DNA from: CAVTWJ01 sp963849485
Lineage (GTDB): Bacteria; Oederibacteriota; Muellerivitia; Muellerivitales; Muellerivitaceae
Reading direction: 5' to 3'
Assembly (NCBI GenBank): GCA_963849485.1
Contig: CAWKIF010000133.1
Span: 1-64,000, forward strand
Length of the DNA: 64,000 nt
Below, piece after piece: positions 56,273 to 64,000 of this stretch. How positions within the stretch are numbered: the first letter of the stretch is position 1; every line of letters begins with the position of its first letter. A program made the position numbers and the translations under genes. Below the pieces are notes generated by a model. The model saw only the letters and a program-made list of their open reading frames with translations. It ran no database searches and was not told the DNA's origin.

Positions 56273-56953
56273 ATGATCGGGAATCTGACGGTTTGCAAAT
56301 CGTTTAATCCGGGGAGGGGATTTTTGTTCAAGCGCCTTAGGGACCTTATCAACCGGCCGATAAAACAAAACCCGTTTGAATTCTTATTCGTCACTGTATT
56401 TGTAGCTATCGTCTTAGGCTTTTCCCGGGTGAAAAAAATAAACTTAGGGACCGCTATGGGAACAGTTTTGGTTGATGGCCTTAAGGCGGCGCTTGTTCTC
56501 ATACTCGGCCTCCTTGCCCTGGCAATCTTTCTGTCCATCCAGCTGTATTTCTACTCCTCTTTTAATAAGTTCAAATTTAAGCGTTCTCGGGCTTTTACGC
56601 AAAAGAAGATGTCCTTCAAGGATTCGCTTTTCCGGATGGTCTTGTCCCCGATCCTCATTCTTTGGATCATCGGCATGTGGATCAAAGACCTGTTGTTGAC
56701 GCGGAGATGGCCCGGCCCGGGTTTCAAATATGTCTACGTGAACGAGGATGGGACCGCCCGGGAGCTCGATGAAAAAGAGCGGAATTACCTCCTGGAAGAA
56801 TTTGACCCCACGGATGGCGCCCGGCCCTATATCAAATTCGGTTATGGGGCGATGACTCCAACCGGAAAAATAAGTGGTTTTCTTTTAAGACGGCATTTAC
56901 CCCGTCATATTGAGATAAAACAGATTCCTCCTGTCCACCGGAACTTGAAATAA
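56273..56953 (+). CDS. Hypothetical membrane protein
   Basis: 226 residues. Starts 6 bp after the DinB gene. Its codons 3-14 (GNLTVCKSFNPG) are the dispersed repeat, so the native start may be farther in. Three hydrophobic segments (FLFVTVFVAIVLGF; LVLILGLLALAIFL; SPILILWIIGMWI) are followed by a soluble acidic end. No family recognised. Confidence 0.55.
   Translation: MIGNLTVCKSFNPGRGFLFKRLRDLINRPIKQNPFEFLFVTVFVAIVLGFSRVKKINLGTAMGTVLVDGLKAALVLILGLLALAIFLSIQLYFYSSFNKFKFKRSRAFTQKKMSFKDSLFRMVLSPILILWIIGMWIKDLLLTRRWPGPGFKYVYVNEDGTARELDEKERNYLLEEFDPTDGARPYIKFGYGAMTPTGKISGFLLRRHLPRHIEIKQIPPVHRNLK
56279..56313 (+). repeat. Short dispersed repeat, copy 3
   Basis: Core GGTTTGCAAATCGTTTAATC plus CGGGG. 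Same orientation as copies at 53239 and 53651. Confidence 0.75.
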
Positions 56954-56956
56954 AGC

Positions 56957-56986
56957 TATACACGTGTTACACATAAATACGTGTAA
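56957..56986 (+). promoter_or_regulatory. Candidate operator of the VapBC-like pair
   Basis: CACGTG at 56961-56966 and the inverted pair TTACAC/GTGTAA (56967-56972, 56981-56986) lie just before the AGGAGG of the antitoxin gene. Toxin-antitoxin complexes usually repress through such palindromes. Confidence 0.5.
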
Positions 56987-56997
56987 AGGAGGTTCCT

Positions 56998-57228
56998 GTG
57001 AAACAAAACTTAACCTTGAGCCTGGACAAAGACCTCATCAAGAAGGCAAAGATACTAGCCGCCCACCATGAAACTTCCATTACGGGTTTATTGGCGGCCT
57101 ATATCACAAAGATGGCCGAGGAGGACCAGGTTTACCAGCAATCCAAGGTGAAGGCTCTTAAAGCTATGGAAAAAGGGCTGTCTTTCGGCGGCAAGCGGGG
57201 TTCCCGGGAAAGCCTTTATGACCGTTAA
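56998..57228 (+). CDS. VapB-type antitoxin (ribbon-helix-helix-like)
   Basis: 76 residues, GTG start 7 bp after AGGAGG. The N-terminus NLTLSLDKDLIKKAKILA, with a short beta strand and two helices, fits a ribbon-helix-helix DNA-binding domain; the C-terminal tail is basic. Its end overlaps the PIN toxin gene by 11 bp, the classic antitoxin-first order. It should neutralise the toxin and repress the promoter. Confidence 0.8.
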   Translation: MKQNLTLSLDKDLIKKAKILAAHHETSITGLLAAYITKMAEEDQVYQQSKVKALKAMEKGLSFGGKRGSRESLYDR

Positions 57229-57634
57229 GACTTTTGTGGATACGAACATCCTGCTCTACGCTTATGACCGGGAAGCGGGGGAGAAACACCAAATGGCCCG
57301 CAAAGCGGTGGGTGAACTATGGGAGAACAATAGCGGGGTCTTGAGCGCCCAGGTATTGGAGGAGTTTTACGTCAATGTGACCCGCAAAATCCCAAAACCC
57401 CTGACGAAAAAGCAGGGGTTGGAATTGATTTCCCATTATCTTTCCTGGGATACGGTGAGTATTCAAGGGGGAATGGTGGCCGAGGCGGCGCAACTGGAGG
57501 AACGGGCCAAGATTTCCTTCTGGGACGCCCTGATCGTCGTTTCAGCCCAAAGGAGCGGAGCCCGGCTTCTTTTGACCGTGGACTTTCAAGCCGGAAGGAA
57601 GTTCGGTGAACTTGCGGTAAAAAATCCTTTTTGA
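57218..57634 (+). CDS. VapC-type PIN-domain ribonuclease toxin
   Basis: 138 residues. PIN acidic residues are visible: FVDTNILLYAYD near the start, the Glu of LEEFYVN, and SFWDALIV plus LLTVDF near the end. PIN toxins cut tRNA or rRNA when the antitoxin is lost. Full length and apparently intact. Confidence 0.88.
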   Translation: MTVKTFVDTNILLYAYDREAGEKHQMARKAVGELWENNSGVLSAQVLEEFYVNVTRKIPKPLTKKQGLELISHYLSWDTVSIQGGMVAEAAQLEERAKISFWDALIVVSAQRSGARLLLTVDFQAGRKFGELAVKNPF

Positions 57635-57770
57635 AGGCAAAGGCTGGCCCTGCTTTTCAGATTCCTTTAGAATTCCGCTGATTTAATATTTGAGTTGTTC
57701 GCGATAGGGAACAACCAGCCCCCCGCAGGGTGCGGTGGGATTGGACGGAAAAGTTGAGGGGAGGCGGATC

Positions 57771-58427
57771 ATGGGCAAGTTGAGCATAAAATGTTTTTCA
57801 TTATCTCTCGACGGATACGGGGCGGGACCAAACCAGGATTTAAGCAATCCTTTGGGGGTCGGGGGATTCAACCTTCATTCGTGGTTCTTTCCCACCCGGA
57901 CATTTCAAATGATGCACGGCGGCGGCAAGGATGGAACCACCGGTCTGGATGATACTTACGCCCGGCAGGGCTTTGAAAATGTCGGCGCTTGGATATTGGG
58001 CCGCAACATGTTCGGCCCCATGCGCGGCGAATGGCCGGATGATTCCTGGAAGGGCTGGTGGGGTCAGAACCCTCCCTACCATATGCCGGTTTTTATCCTG
58101 ACCCATTACCCCCGGAAACCGATAAAAATGGAAAGCGACACCACTTTTCACTTTGTGACGGAAGGCTATGAAGCGGCGTTGAAGCAGGCAAAAGAAGCCG
58201 CTGGGAAAAAGGATGTCCGCATCGGCGGTGGCGTGAACACCATCCGGCAATATCTCAAGGCGAAGCTCGTGGACGAGATGCACCTTGCGGTAACCCCCGT
58301 CCTGTTGGGTTCGGGTGAACATCTCATGTCGGGTATCGACCTCCCGGCTCTTGGCTATCAGGTCGCCAAGCATGAAGCCTCCGAGGCGGCGACCCATATC
58401 ACCATTGTTCGCAGCCCAACCCAATGA
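57771..58427 (+). CDS. Dihydrofolate-reductase-like (RibD C-terminal) protein
   Basis: 218 residues from ATG 57771 (GGAGG upstream). The RibD_C/DHFR fold is supported by SLDGYGAG, AWILGRNMFGP, RIGGGVNTIRQYL and MHLAVTPVLLGSGEHL. Stand-alone members are usually NADPH-dependent reductases of unknown substrate, often in accessory DNA. Cytoplasmic. Confidence 0.85.
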   Translation: MGKLSIKCFSLSLDGYGAGPNQDLSNPLGVGGFNLHSWFFPTRTFQMMHGGGKDGTTGLDDTYARQGFENVGAWILGRNMFGPMRGEWPDDSWKGWWGQNPPYHMPVFILTHYPRKPIKMESDTTFHFVTEGYEAALKQAKEAAGKKDVRIGGGVNTIRQYLKAKLVDEMHLAVTPVLLGSGEHLMSGIDLPALGYQVAKHEASEAATHITIVRSPTQ

Positions 58428-58551
58428 ACTGCGGGATCTAAGGCCTGACCCCCGACATAAAGCCGCACCGATGTTGAAAAATGAATGGTTATTCTGTGTA
58501 CGAAAACATTTGCGGGATTCAAGCGAAAAACAGAGGAAGGAGTCGGGCTTG

Positions 58552-60474
58552 TTAAAAGGGAAGGAGTTTATTTTCAGTGAGAAAATGATTTAAAAGGTTG
58601 GCGAGAAGCAGGTTCCCATAAACGGTCAAATGACTCGTACCTGTCGGGTGGTAGGATGTTTTCAAGGCGTTAAAAGATTCGGAAAAATCGGCGAATTTCA
58701 AGTGATTCCGGTCGCATACATCCTTCCAGAAATCCGCCAAACAATCGTTGGGAAATAAACAGTTGGGTAAGTAATAGAGAAACATCTGGGGGTTATTCCC
58801 GCCGGAGGTTTTTATTTGGGTTAAGTTTTCTTTCAAAAGATTCAAACGGTATCCCGTCAACTCCTTCAGATCCTCTTGAATTTGTGAATCCCCGTTACAA
58901 AAAAGGCTCCATTCGTCCCCGGGAGCGTCCTGTTTTTCAGAGATTGGGATTTTCAACTTTTTACACCGGCGAATGATGTCAAGCGCCGGGGGAGCCCAAG
59001 CGCGTTCCGATAAGGGCTTTTGTTTATACCCTTCATGCCCCTCTTCCTCGGGGATCCCATCGGGCGTCATCGCCCTTGTAAAGTAATCCGTATAACCCGT
59101 CCAATCGACCATTCCAACGACAAGGTCGATGTCGAATTTTTTGACCAGGTCGAGTGTTTCGTAACAAGCGTGGCTGCAAATCGAACTGCCCGGGTAAGTG
59201 CAATTCAACACTTCGAAATGAACATTGGAATTCCGAAGCGACGATTCGGTGTTTAATGCTAATTCCAATTGTTTGGAAAAAGTGTACGCTTTTGGCGTGG
59301 CGAGGTCGCCGTCGAATTTTACTTCCGGATCCTCGGGAAGGTACAAAGCGGCTGAGTTTCTGGAAGAACCGATCGTGAGGATCCTAAAACACCCCGCGGG
59401 TTTTTTGAGGGGATATTTATAATCCGTTATGCCGTCATCGCTTCCCTCCCGGGTGGTTCTTATTTTCCCGAAATCGTAATCCTTGATGCTGACGATGGAA
59501 TTCCTGGAAGATACATAGAATTTGCGGGGTTCCTTTGGGGAGGCCAAAAACCCAACCGGGATTTTATCGCTGAGATTGAACATGAAAAAGAGACCCTGAT
59601 AATCCTGGTTGTTAAATAAAAAACCCCAGGGGGTTTGTAATTTGAGAAGGTTGGAGCCGAGTAACGTAAACTTGGCGAGAAGACCGCCCTTCAAAAAAGC
59701 GTAAAAGGACCCGTCGGAGAATGATAAGGATAATATCGGGCCGGTTTTTCCGCCCGTCGTGACAGGCAGGGACAGCGGATTGGGGGTGAGGGTGCCGTCA
59801 AAAGTGAACCCGAAAATCGTGGTTGAATTGCTATCCGCGACATAAAGCCGGTCTTGATAGAAGTAGAGGGCGTTGGGGGAGGGGATCGAGGGGTTGTTGG
59901 AAATGAAATTAGAAACAGCCAAGGATTTCAAACTCAATTTATCGATTTTTCTCCGTTCCGGCACCGAGTAATAAAGGCAATTGTCGGCGGGCCGGTATGC
60001 CATGTCGGCCACCGACACGCCTTCGATGAGGGTCGAGACTGTTTGCGAGGGTAGGTCGATCAAGCGCAGGGCGCTGTTTCCGGAATCAAAAACAACCAGC
60101 CGGTTCCCGGGGAGGGAAATCATTTTCGTAGGGGTGTGGAAGGTTGCCAGGGTGGCGGGGCCATCCAGTTTCCCCATCGAACCGGTTCCCGATAAAGTGC
60201 CGACTCGATTGTCCTGCGCCAGATCAATGACTCGAATGCGGTGATTGCCCGAATCCGCCACATAAAGCTTGTCGCCGGTATCATTAAATGCCAAGCCGGA
60301 TGGATTGTTGAAATGGGATAAGGAAAAACTCCCGTCCCTGTAACCGGGGTCATCGCCGCCCGCGACCAGGCTGTTGTAATACTCCATGGGGGTCACGGCC
60401 CAGCATGAAGAAGAGAGGGTCAGAAAAAATAAAAGAACCGCTTTGTTTATAGGATGTGTCGTGTTCCCGATCAT
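58552..60474 (-). CDS. Secreted NHL-propeller / SGNH-like fusion protein
   Basis: 640 residues from ATG 60474 (AGGA 9 bp upstream). Signal peptide ending CWA, then NHL repeats (NPSGLAFNDTGDKLYVADSG; NALYFYQDRLYVADSN) over about 300 residues. The C-terminal 270 residues have an SGNH-hydrolase-like layout: ILTIGSSRNS at the strand where GDS usually stands, and HLTVYGNLLLANLL supplying a late His. The nucleophile context is unusual, so catalysis is uncertain. Transcribed away from the 60739 gene. Confidence 0.65.
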   Translation of the reverse strand: MIGNTTHPINKAVLLFFLTLSSSCWAVTPMEYYNSLVAGGDDPGYRDGSFSLSHFNNPSGLAFNDTGDKLYVADSGNHRIRVIDLAQDNRVGTLSGTGSMGKLDGPATLATFHTPTKMISLPGNRLVVFDSGNSALRLIDLPSQTVSTLIEGVSVADMAYRPADNCLYYSVPERRKIDKLSLKSLAVSNFISNNPSIPSPNALYFYQDRLYVADSNSTTIFGFTFDGTLTPNPLSLPVTTGGKTGPILSLSFSDGSFYAFLKGGLLAKFTLLGSNLLKLQTPWGFLFNNQDYQGLFFMFNLSDKIPVGFLASPKEPRKFYVSSRNSIVSIKDYDFGKIRTTREGSDDGITDYKYPLKKPAGCFRILTIGSSRNSAALYLPEDPEVKFDGDLATPKAYTFSKQLELALNTESSLRNSNVHFEVLNCTYPGSSICSHACYETLDLVKKFDIDLVVGMVDWTGYTDYFTRAMTPDGIPEEEGHEGYKQKPLSERAWAPPALDIIRRCKKLKIPISEKQDAPGDEWSLFCNGDSQIQEDLKELTGYRLNLLKENLTQIKTSGGNNPQMFLYYLPNCLFPNDCLADFWKDVCDRNHLKFADFSESFNALKTSYHPTGTSHLTVYGNLLLANLLNHFLTENKLLPF

Positions 60475-60738
60475 TGGTGTTTTTTCCTGCCTGAAACTCA
60501 TAAAATTTAAGAAGCCATTTGTAATTGGAAAAATCTTTGAAGATTATAAGCGCGAAGTTTTTGCTTTTGGGGTAGATTTAAAATATTGCGGAGATAACTA
60601 GTTTCGATCGTTCGTGTACCTTGGCTCATTAAAGCAAATGGGGAGTAGGTCTCCAGCGGAATAGCTGCTGACGCAGAACACGAAAAATATAAATTAACGC
60701 CGTGTAAATCTATTTTGAGATTTAAAATAAGGAAACGA

Positions 60739-61194
60739 ATGAAAAATCCGATTCTTTTCTGCTCTCTGGTTAGCTTTGTTTTTTTTGCCGCCAATCTAGA
60801 AGCCGCGTCCGTGGGTGAATTATCAAAAAAACAGGGGATTCTCTCCGTTTATTACTCCGCCCCGGATAACGATCAACAGAATTTCGCCGATGTCGTTTTC
60901 AGGTTCGCCTGGTCCGATAAAAAAACCGCGACTCTGTCCATTCAATTCGTCAACCGGTCCTATTCGGACCGGAAACTAAAGTTCGCGATTAGGGATGTCA
61001 CCTCCAAAAAGACGGTTGTCTTGGACAGGGTTCATCAATCGCGATTCGGCGCCGAAATGTTAAAAGCGCATTCGGCGGGCTCCATCTGGTCCGGGCCGGT
61101 CGATAGCATCAATGACAGCTTTTCACTGCATGTTTGGGATCGTGAGGGCGACGAATTTGATAAAGTGCCTATTTCCATCAAGGATCAACAATGA
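60739..61194 (+). CDS. Secreted beta-sandwich hypothetical protein
   Basis: 151 residues, ATG after AAGGAAA. Signal peptide ending LEAA, then one domain with NRSYSDRKLKFAIRDVTSKK and LHVWDREGDEFDKVPISI. The same domain forms the N-terminal part of the 61575 protein, so they are paralogues. Function unknown. A strong terminator follows. Confidence 0.65.
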   Translation: MKNPILFCSLVSFVFFAANLEAASVGELSKKQGILSVYYSAPDNDQQNFADVVFRFAWSDKKTATLSIQFVNRSYSDRKLKFAIRDVTSKKTVVLDRVHQSRFGAEMLKAHSAGSIWSGPVDSINDSFSLHVWDREGDEFDKVPISIKDQQ

Positions 61195-61283
61195 AACTTT
61201 GACTTTTGGCTGAAATATCATTCGATTGGAAGTTCGAATCCAACCTAGGCGTGAAATCCTTGTAAAAAACATCTCGTGAAGCG

Positions 61284-61312
61284 GGAGGGGACTTTTTTCC
61301 CCTCCTTTTTTT
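61284..61312 (+). terminator. Intrinsic terminator after the 60739 gene
   Basis: GGAGGGGA (61284-61291) pairs perfectly with TCCCCTCC (61298-61305), followed by seven T. Confidence 0.9.
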
Positions 61313-61320
61313 AATAAAAT

Positions 61321-61442
61321 TGTAACCTCTGAAAAACTCAAAAATTTCACCGCCAAGACGCCAAGTTCGCCAGGAAAGTCTTTAATTTTCAACGAAAACC
61401 AAAAGGCGGAGGAACATTTAAAACCCTTTTTCAGAGATTACA
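61321..61442. mobile_element. MITE-like element, 122 bp, 16-bp inverted ends
   Basis: 61321-61336 and 61427-61442 are inverted copies matching at 15 of 16 bases (TGTAAYCTCTGAAAAA). Inside is CACCGCCAAGACGCCAAG, a short phrase of the kind found around the CTTGGTGN repeat at 37153. No coding capacity. Confidence 0.6.
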
Positions 61443-61574
61443 AATTAAGTCCGGCCGTCAGTATATTGTGGCGCGAATATGCAGGTGTGACGGGGAAAAG
61501 GTATCCCGGAAATACCGGTTAAACGTGAATGAATTTGTGGGGAAAATATATCTCGGAAGCAAGGAGAAGAACCC

Positions 61575-62932
61575 GTGACTATTTCCGGGCCTGGCGTTAG
61601 GAAGAATAGATTTTGGCGTATTTTTTTCATGCTTCTTACGATCTTCTTGTTCGCCCCGATGGCTCCGTGCCAAGAGGCGAAATATATCGAAAATCTCTAC
61701 CCCATTCTTTCCCCGGTTTATAAAGTGCCGGGCAGTACCGACGAACGGTGGACCCACCTGAATTTCAAGTTCGGATGGACTGATAAGGCCCCTTTTCGAA
61801 TCGCGGTTCAAATCTCGAACCCGTCCTACCGGGATCAAAAGATCAATTTCGCCGTCAAAGACCTGACCACGAATCAATCCGTATTATTGGACGAGGACCA
61901 TAACGTCTATTTCATCAACGAAACTTTGCCCGCCAACCTGGATGGGAGCCTATGGTCCGGGGAAGTCCGGAACCTGACGGACGCCTTCGCTTTAAAGGTT
62001 TGGGATAGCGAGGGGGACTCCTATCTGCAAACTCCCGTGACGATTTCAGGCGATTGGGCCAAGAAACCACGGCCGATTCGGAAGCATCCCATCCCCCGTC
62101 CCACGCCCACACCGACGGCGCCCGTGATCCGGGCCGTCCAAAGCGCCCCCGGCCCCGGGGGGACGCCCGTGAATACCCCGACCCCCACCGCGACTTCGAC
62201 GGTCACGGGCACCGATACGCCGACCCCCTGTCAAACCCCCGCGCCCTATTTAAAGTGCGCTTTGGTGTTTTTGGGCGATTCCTACACGGGTCAGAACAAC
62301 CCAAGTAATCCTCTTCAAAATTATTTTTGCAACCTCACTTACCGGGGGCTCACGAAGTGGTATCCGGGCGTGGAATCGAGCCTCCAGGACGTGGTTCAGT
62401 GGGTGGGTTGTACGCCCGAGTGTTGGGCTGCGATACCAACCAATGGCTGGATCTTCTGATTAAAGCCAATCCCGGCGTCCCGATCGGCTACATGGTGTTC
62501 CAAACCGGAAACGCCTGTTTTTATTACGCCCCGGACCCGGCGGGCCGAACCGGCTGCAAGGGGGCGTCGGTTTCCCAGGGCGTTTCCATTTCTTATTTCT
62601 ACCAGCAAAAAATGGATGAGATCATCGGGGCGATTTACGCCAAATTACCCGATGTCCATTTGGTCGTGCTGGGGATCGCGGATACGACGGGTGGGGCCGA
62701 GCATTACGCGCCCACGGAAGTCTACCAGGCTTACCGCGACCGGCTTTTGGAGCTGAAGGCGAAGTACCCCCAAATGAGGATCGCGGATCTTTATACGGCC
62801 CTCGGGGATAACACCTCGAATTTTTATCATAGCGGCGGTATGGAACATCCCTCAATGGAAGGGCATGCCGCCTTCGCGAAGTGCATTTTGGACCAATTTT
62901 CCTATTGGCCCTACCGGCCCGGGAAGCCTTAG
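61575..62932 (+). CDS. Secreted two-domain protein with TP linker and SGNH hydrolase, one frameshift
   Basis: GTG start after AAGGAG. Signal peptide, then a beta-sandwich paralogous to the 60739 protein (NPSYRDQKINFAVKDLTTNQ; LKVWDSEGDSYLQTPVTI). A TP linker (TPTPTATSTVTGT) leads to an SGNH-type domain with nucleophile motif LVFLGDSYTGQN. One base is missing at 62427-62432; the chain then continues DTNQWLDLLIKANPG and ends with HPSMEGHAAFAKCIL, whose His fits the catalytic base. About 451 residues when repaired. Probably an extracellular esterase or lipase-like enzyme. Confidence 0.7.
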
Positions 62933-63125
62933 CCGGGGGGGGGGAGCCCATCGTCTCAAGCCCCGGCACTTACGATTTGGTTGATTATGCGGGTCCGCGG
63001 CTGTGGTTGCTGTTTTCTCCGGTTTCCGAGGGTTACCAAAGCCAACCAGAATTAACCTTGCCGACTTAACCCTCCAAGTATAATGACCTTAATAAAAGGG
63101 GAGAATCTGAAGCGGGAGGCGGGTT

Positions 63126-63647
63126 ATGGAACTATTTGAAGTCATACAAAACAGGCGGTCGGTTCGGCTTTACCAAACGAATCAAATGGTCGAGAAGGAA
63201 AAGCTCGAGCAGGTCCTCGAGTACACCAACCTTGCCCCCTCGGCCAACCAAGGCTACGAAGTCGTGATCGTGGAGGAAAAGTTCCTCCTGGACCAGTTGT
63301 GGCAAGTCTCCTCCGGCCAGAAGATCCCCGTCACCGCGCCTCTCGCCCTCGTTTTTTGCACCAATGAAAAACGCGCCTCGGAAACCTTCGGGGCCCGGGG
63401 CAAGGATCTCTACAGCATCCAGGACGCCGCAATCGCCGCCGCCTATGCCCAATTGGCCGCCGTGAATGTGGGCCTCGCCACCGTCTGGGTGGGCTCCTTC
63501 AAAGAAAAGGAAGTGAGCCAAATCATCCAGGCGCCGGATCATATCCGCCCGGTCGCGATTCTTTCATTGGGCTACGCCGCCGAACATCCGGGCCGGTCGA
63601 CCCGCCGCCAGATCTCGGATATCGTCCACCGGGACCAGTTTAAGTAA
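63126..63647 (+). CDS. Nitroreductase family protein
   Basis: 173 residues, full length for the small class. FMN-binding RRSVRLYQ near the start, LAPSANQGYEVVIV, SIQDAAIAAAYAQLAAVNVGLATVWVG (key residues DAAIAA and GLATVW) and LSLGYAAEHPG. Uses NAD(P)H to reduce nitro groups or quinones; the natural substrate is unknown. Cytoplasmic. Confidence 0.9.
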   Translation: MELFEVIQNRRSVRLYQTNQMVEKEKLEQVLEYTNLAPSANQGYEVVIVEEKFLLDQLWQVSSGQKIPVTAPLALVFCTNEKRASETFGARGKDLYSIQDAAIAAAYAQLAAVNVGLATVWVGSFKEKEVSQIIQAPDHIRPVAILSLGYAAEHPGRSTRRQISDIVHRDQFK

Positions 63648-63746
63648 CCGAGCCGTTCAAAAAGGGGAGAACAGCTTGAAAAATCGATCAAGTGTGTTTG
63701 CTTTCGTGTTCAGGACGAACCCTGCCATATCAAGACCAGGGTTTCA

Positions 63747-64000
63747 ATGAACCGGATGCGCCGTATCCACCTGCTGTTGGGCTGTTTCTTCGCCCCGGCC
63801 CTGCTTTTCTTCACTCTTACCGGGGCTTTCCAAACCCTCCGCTTGCATAAGGATGTAAAGGGCGGTTATCAGGCTCCCGAAATACTGAAGGTCCTGGCGA
63901 AAATCCATAAAGATCAGACATTGCCCCAAACGCCGCCCCAGCCCCCCTCCTGGCCCCTTCAAGGTTTTGTGCTCCTGATGTCCGCCGGATTTATCTACAG
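63747..64000 (+). CDS. PepSY-type membrane protein (partial, runs off the window)
   Basis: 84 residues seen from ATG 63747 (AGGG upstream). RRIHLLLGCFFAPALLFFTL and TGAFQTLRLH form the first membrane helix and loop of PepSY-associated membrane proteins. EILKVLAKIHKDQ and a Pro-rich stretch follow, and a second helix begins at the edge. Some relatives act with iron uptake or as membrane redox parts. Family call is by pattern only. Confidence 0.55.
   Translation, partial: MNRMRRIHLLLGCFFAPALLFFTLTGAFQTLRLHKDVKGGYQAPEILKVLAKIHKDQTLPQTPPQPPSWPLQGFVLLMSAGFIY

Noticed and set aside
58438..58452. Second RAYT end (AGGCCTGACCCCC)
   Set aside because: Only about 12 bases resemble the 52836 element end and there is no partner repeat.
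61208..61245. tRNA gene suggested by GAAGTTCGAATCC
   Set aside because: Only a T-arm-like hairpin with an 8-base loop; no anticodon or D arm upstream.

Overview
The window is a bacterial chromosome segment of fairly high GC from an organism I cannot place to genus. The envelope is Gram-negative in type: there is an outer-membrane barrel end, a secretin, a PorV/UPF0164-like barrel and many lipoboxes. Several secreted proteins carry Thr-Pro (TP) linkers, 7-unit repeat folds and FlgD-like C-terminal Ig domains. That style is seen in uncultivated lineages near FCPU426, Elusimicrobiota or the FCB group. This placement is a low-confidence inference from protein style.

Layout. 0-5.3 kb is a polysaccharide-degrading group: barrel end, tandem GH5-like protein, CBM-like lipoprotein and sialate O-acetylesterase-type esterase. 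5.4-10.4 kb holds a flavodoxin/ferredoxin protein, a TPR/coiled-coil protein and an ExeA-like ATPase. 10.5-12.7 kb has tRNA-Gly, tRNA-Cys and tRNA-Val around a DUF4301 gene. 12.8-25.2 kb is the translation cluster thrS-infC-rpmI-rplT-(trmH family)-pheS, split by a lipoprotein and a 1759-residue Thr/Pro-repeat protein. 25.3-34.4 kb is a mostly minus-strand Tad/Flp pilus locus with two pilin-like genes but no tadB, tadC or prepilin peptidase. 34.6-37.5 kb has small housekeeping and unknown genes.

37.6-51.3 kb is an accessory region of secreted repeat proteins. It holds a 7-unit lipoprotein, a TP-linker protein with seven 120-bp repeats, two TPR proteins with swapped C-terminal domains (FGE-like or PDZ), and a four-gene operon. 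That operon encodes an ECF-like sigma factor, a membrane regulator ending in a FlgD-like Ig domain, a PorV/UPF0164-like barrel with TPR, and a DUF7948/SBBP secreted protein with a sorting-type C-terminus. A near-identical promoter-like motif lies upstream of the sigma gene and of a separate lipoprotein gene. I consider this regulated surface-protein export unit the best candidate for something undescribed. 51.4-58.4 kb is a patchwork of small genes, a decayed RAYT-type element, short repeats and a VapBC-like pair. 58.5-64 kb carries SGNH-type secreted proteins, a nitroreductase and the start of a PepSY-like membrane protein.

At least eleven genes are interrupted by single-base frameshifts, many in homopolymers and with both halves well conserved. 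This looks more like consensus indel errors than real decay, so I describe these genes as single units and give the likely shift point.
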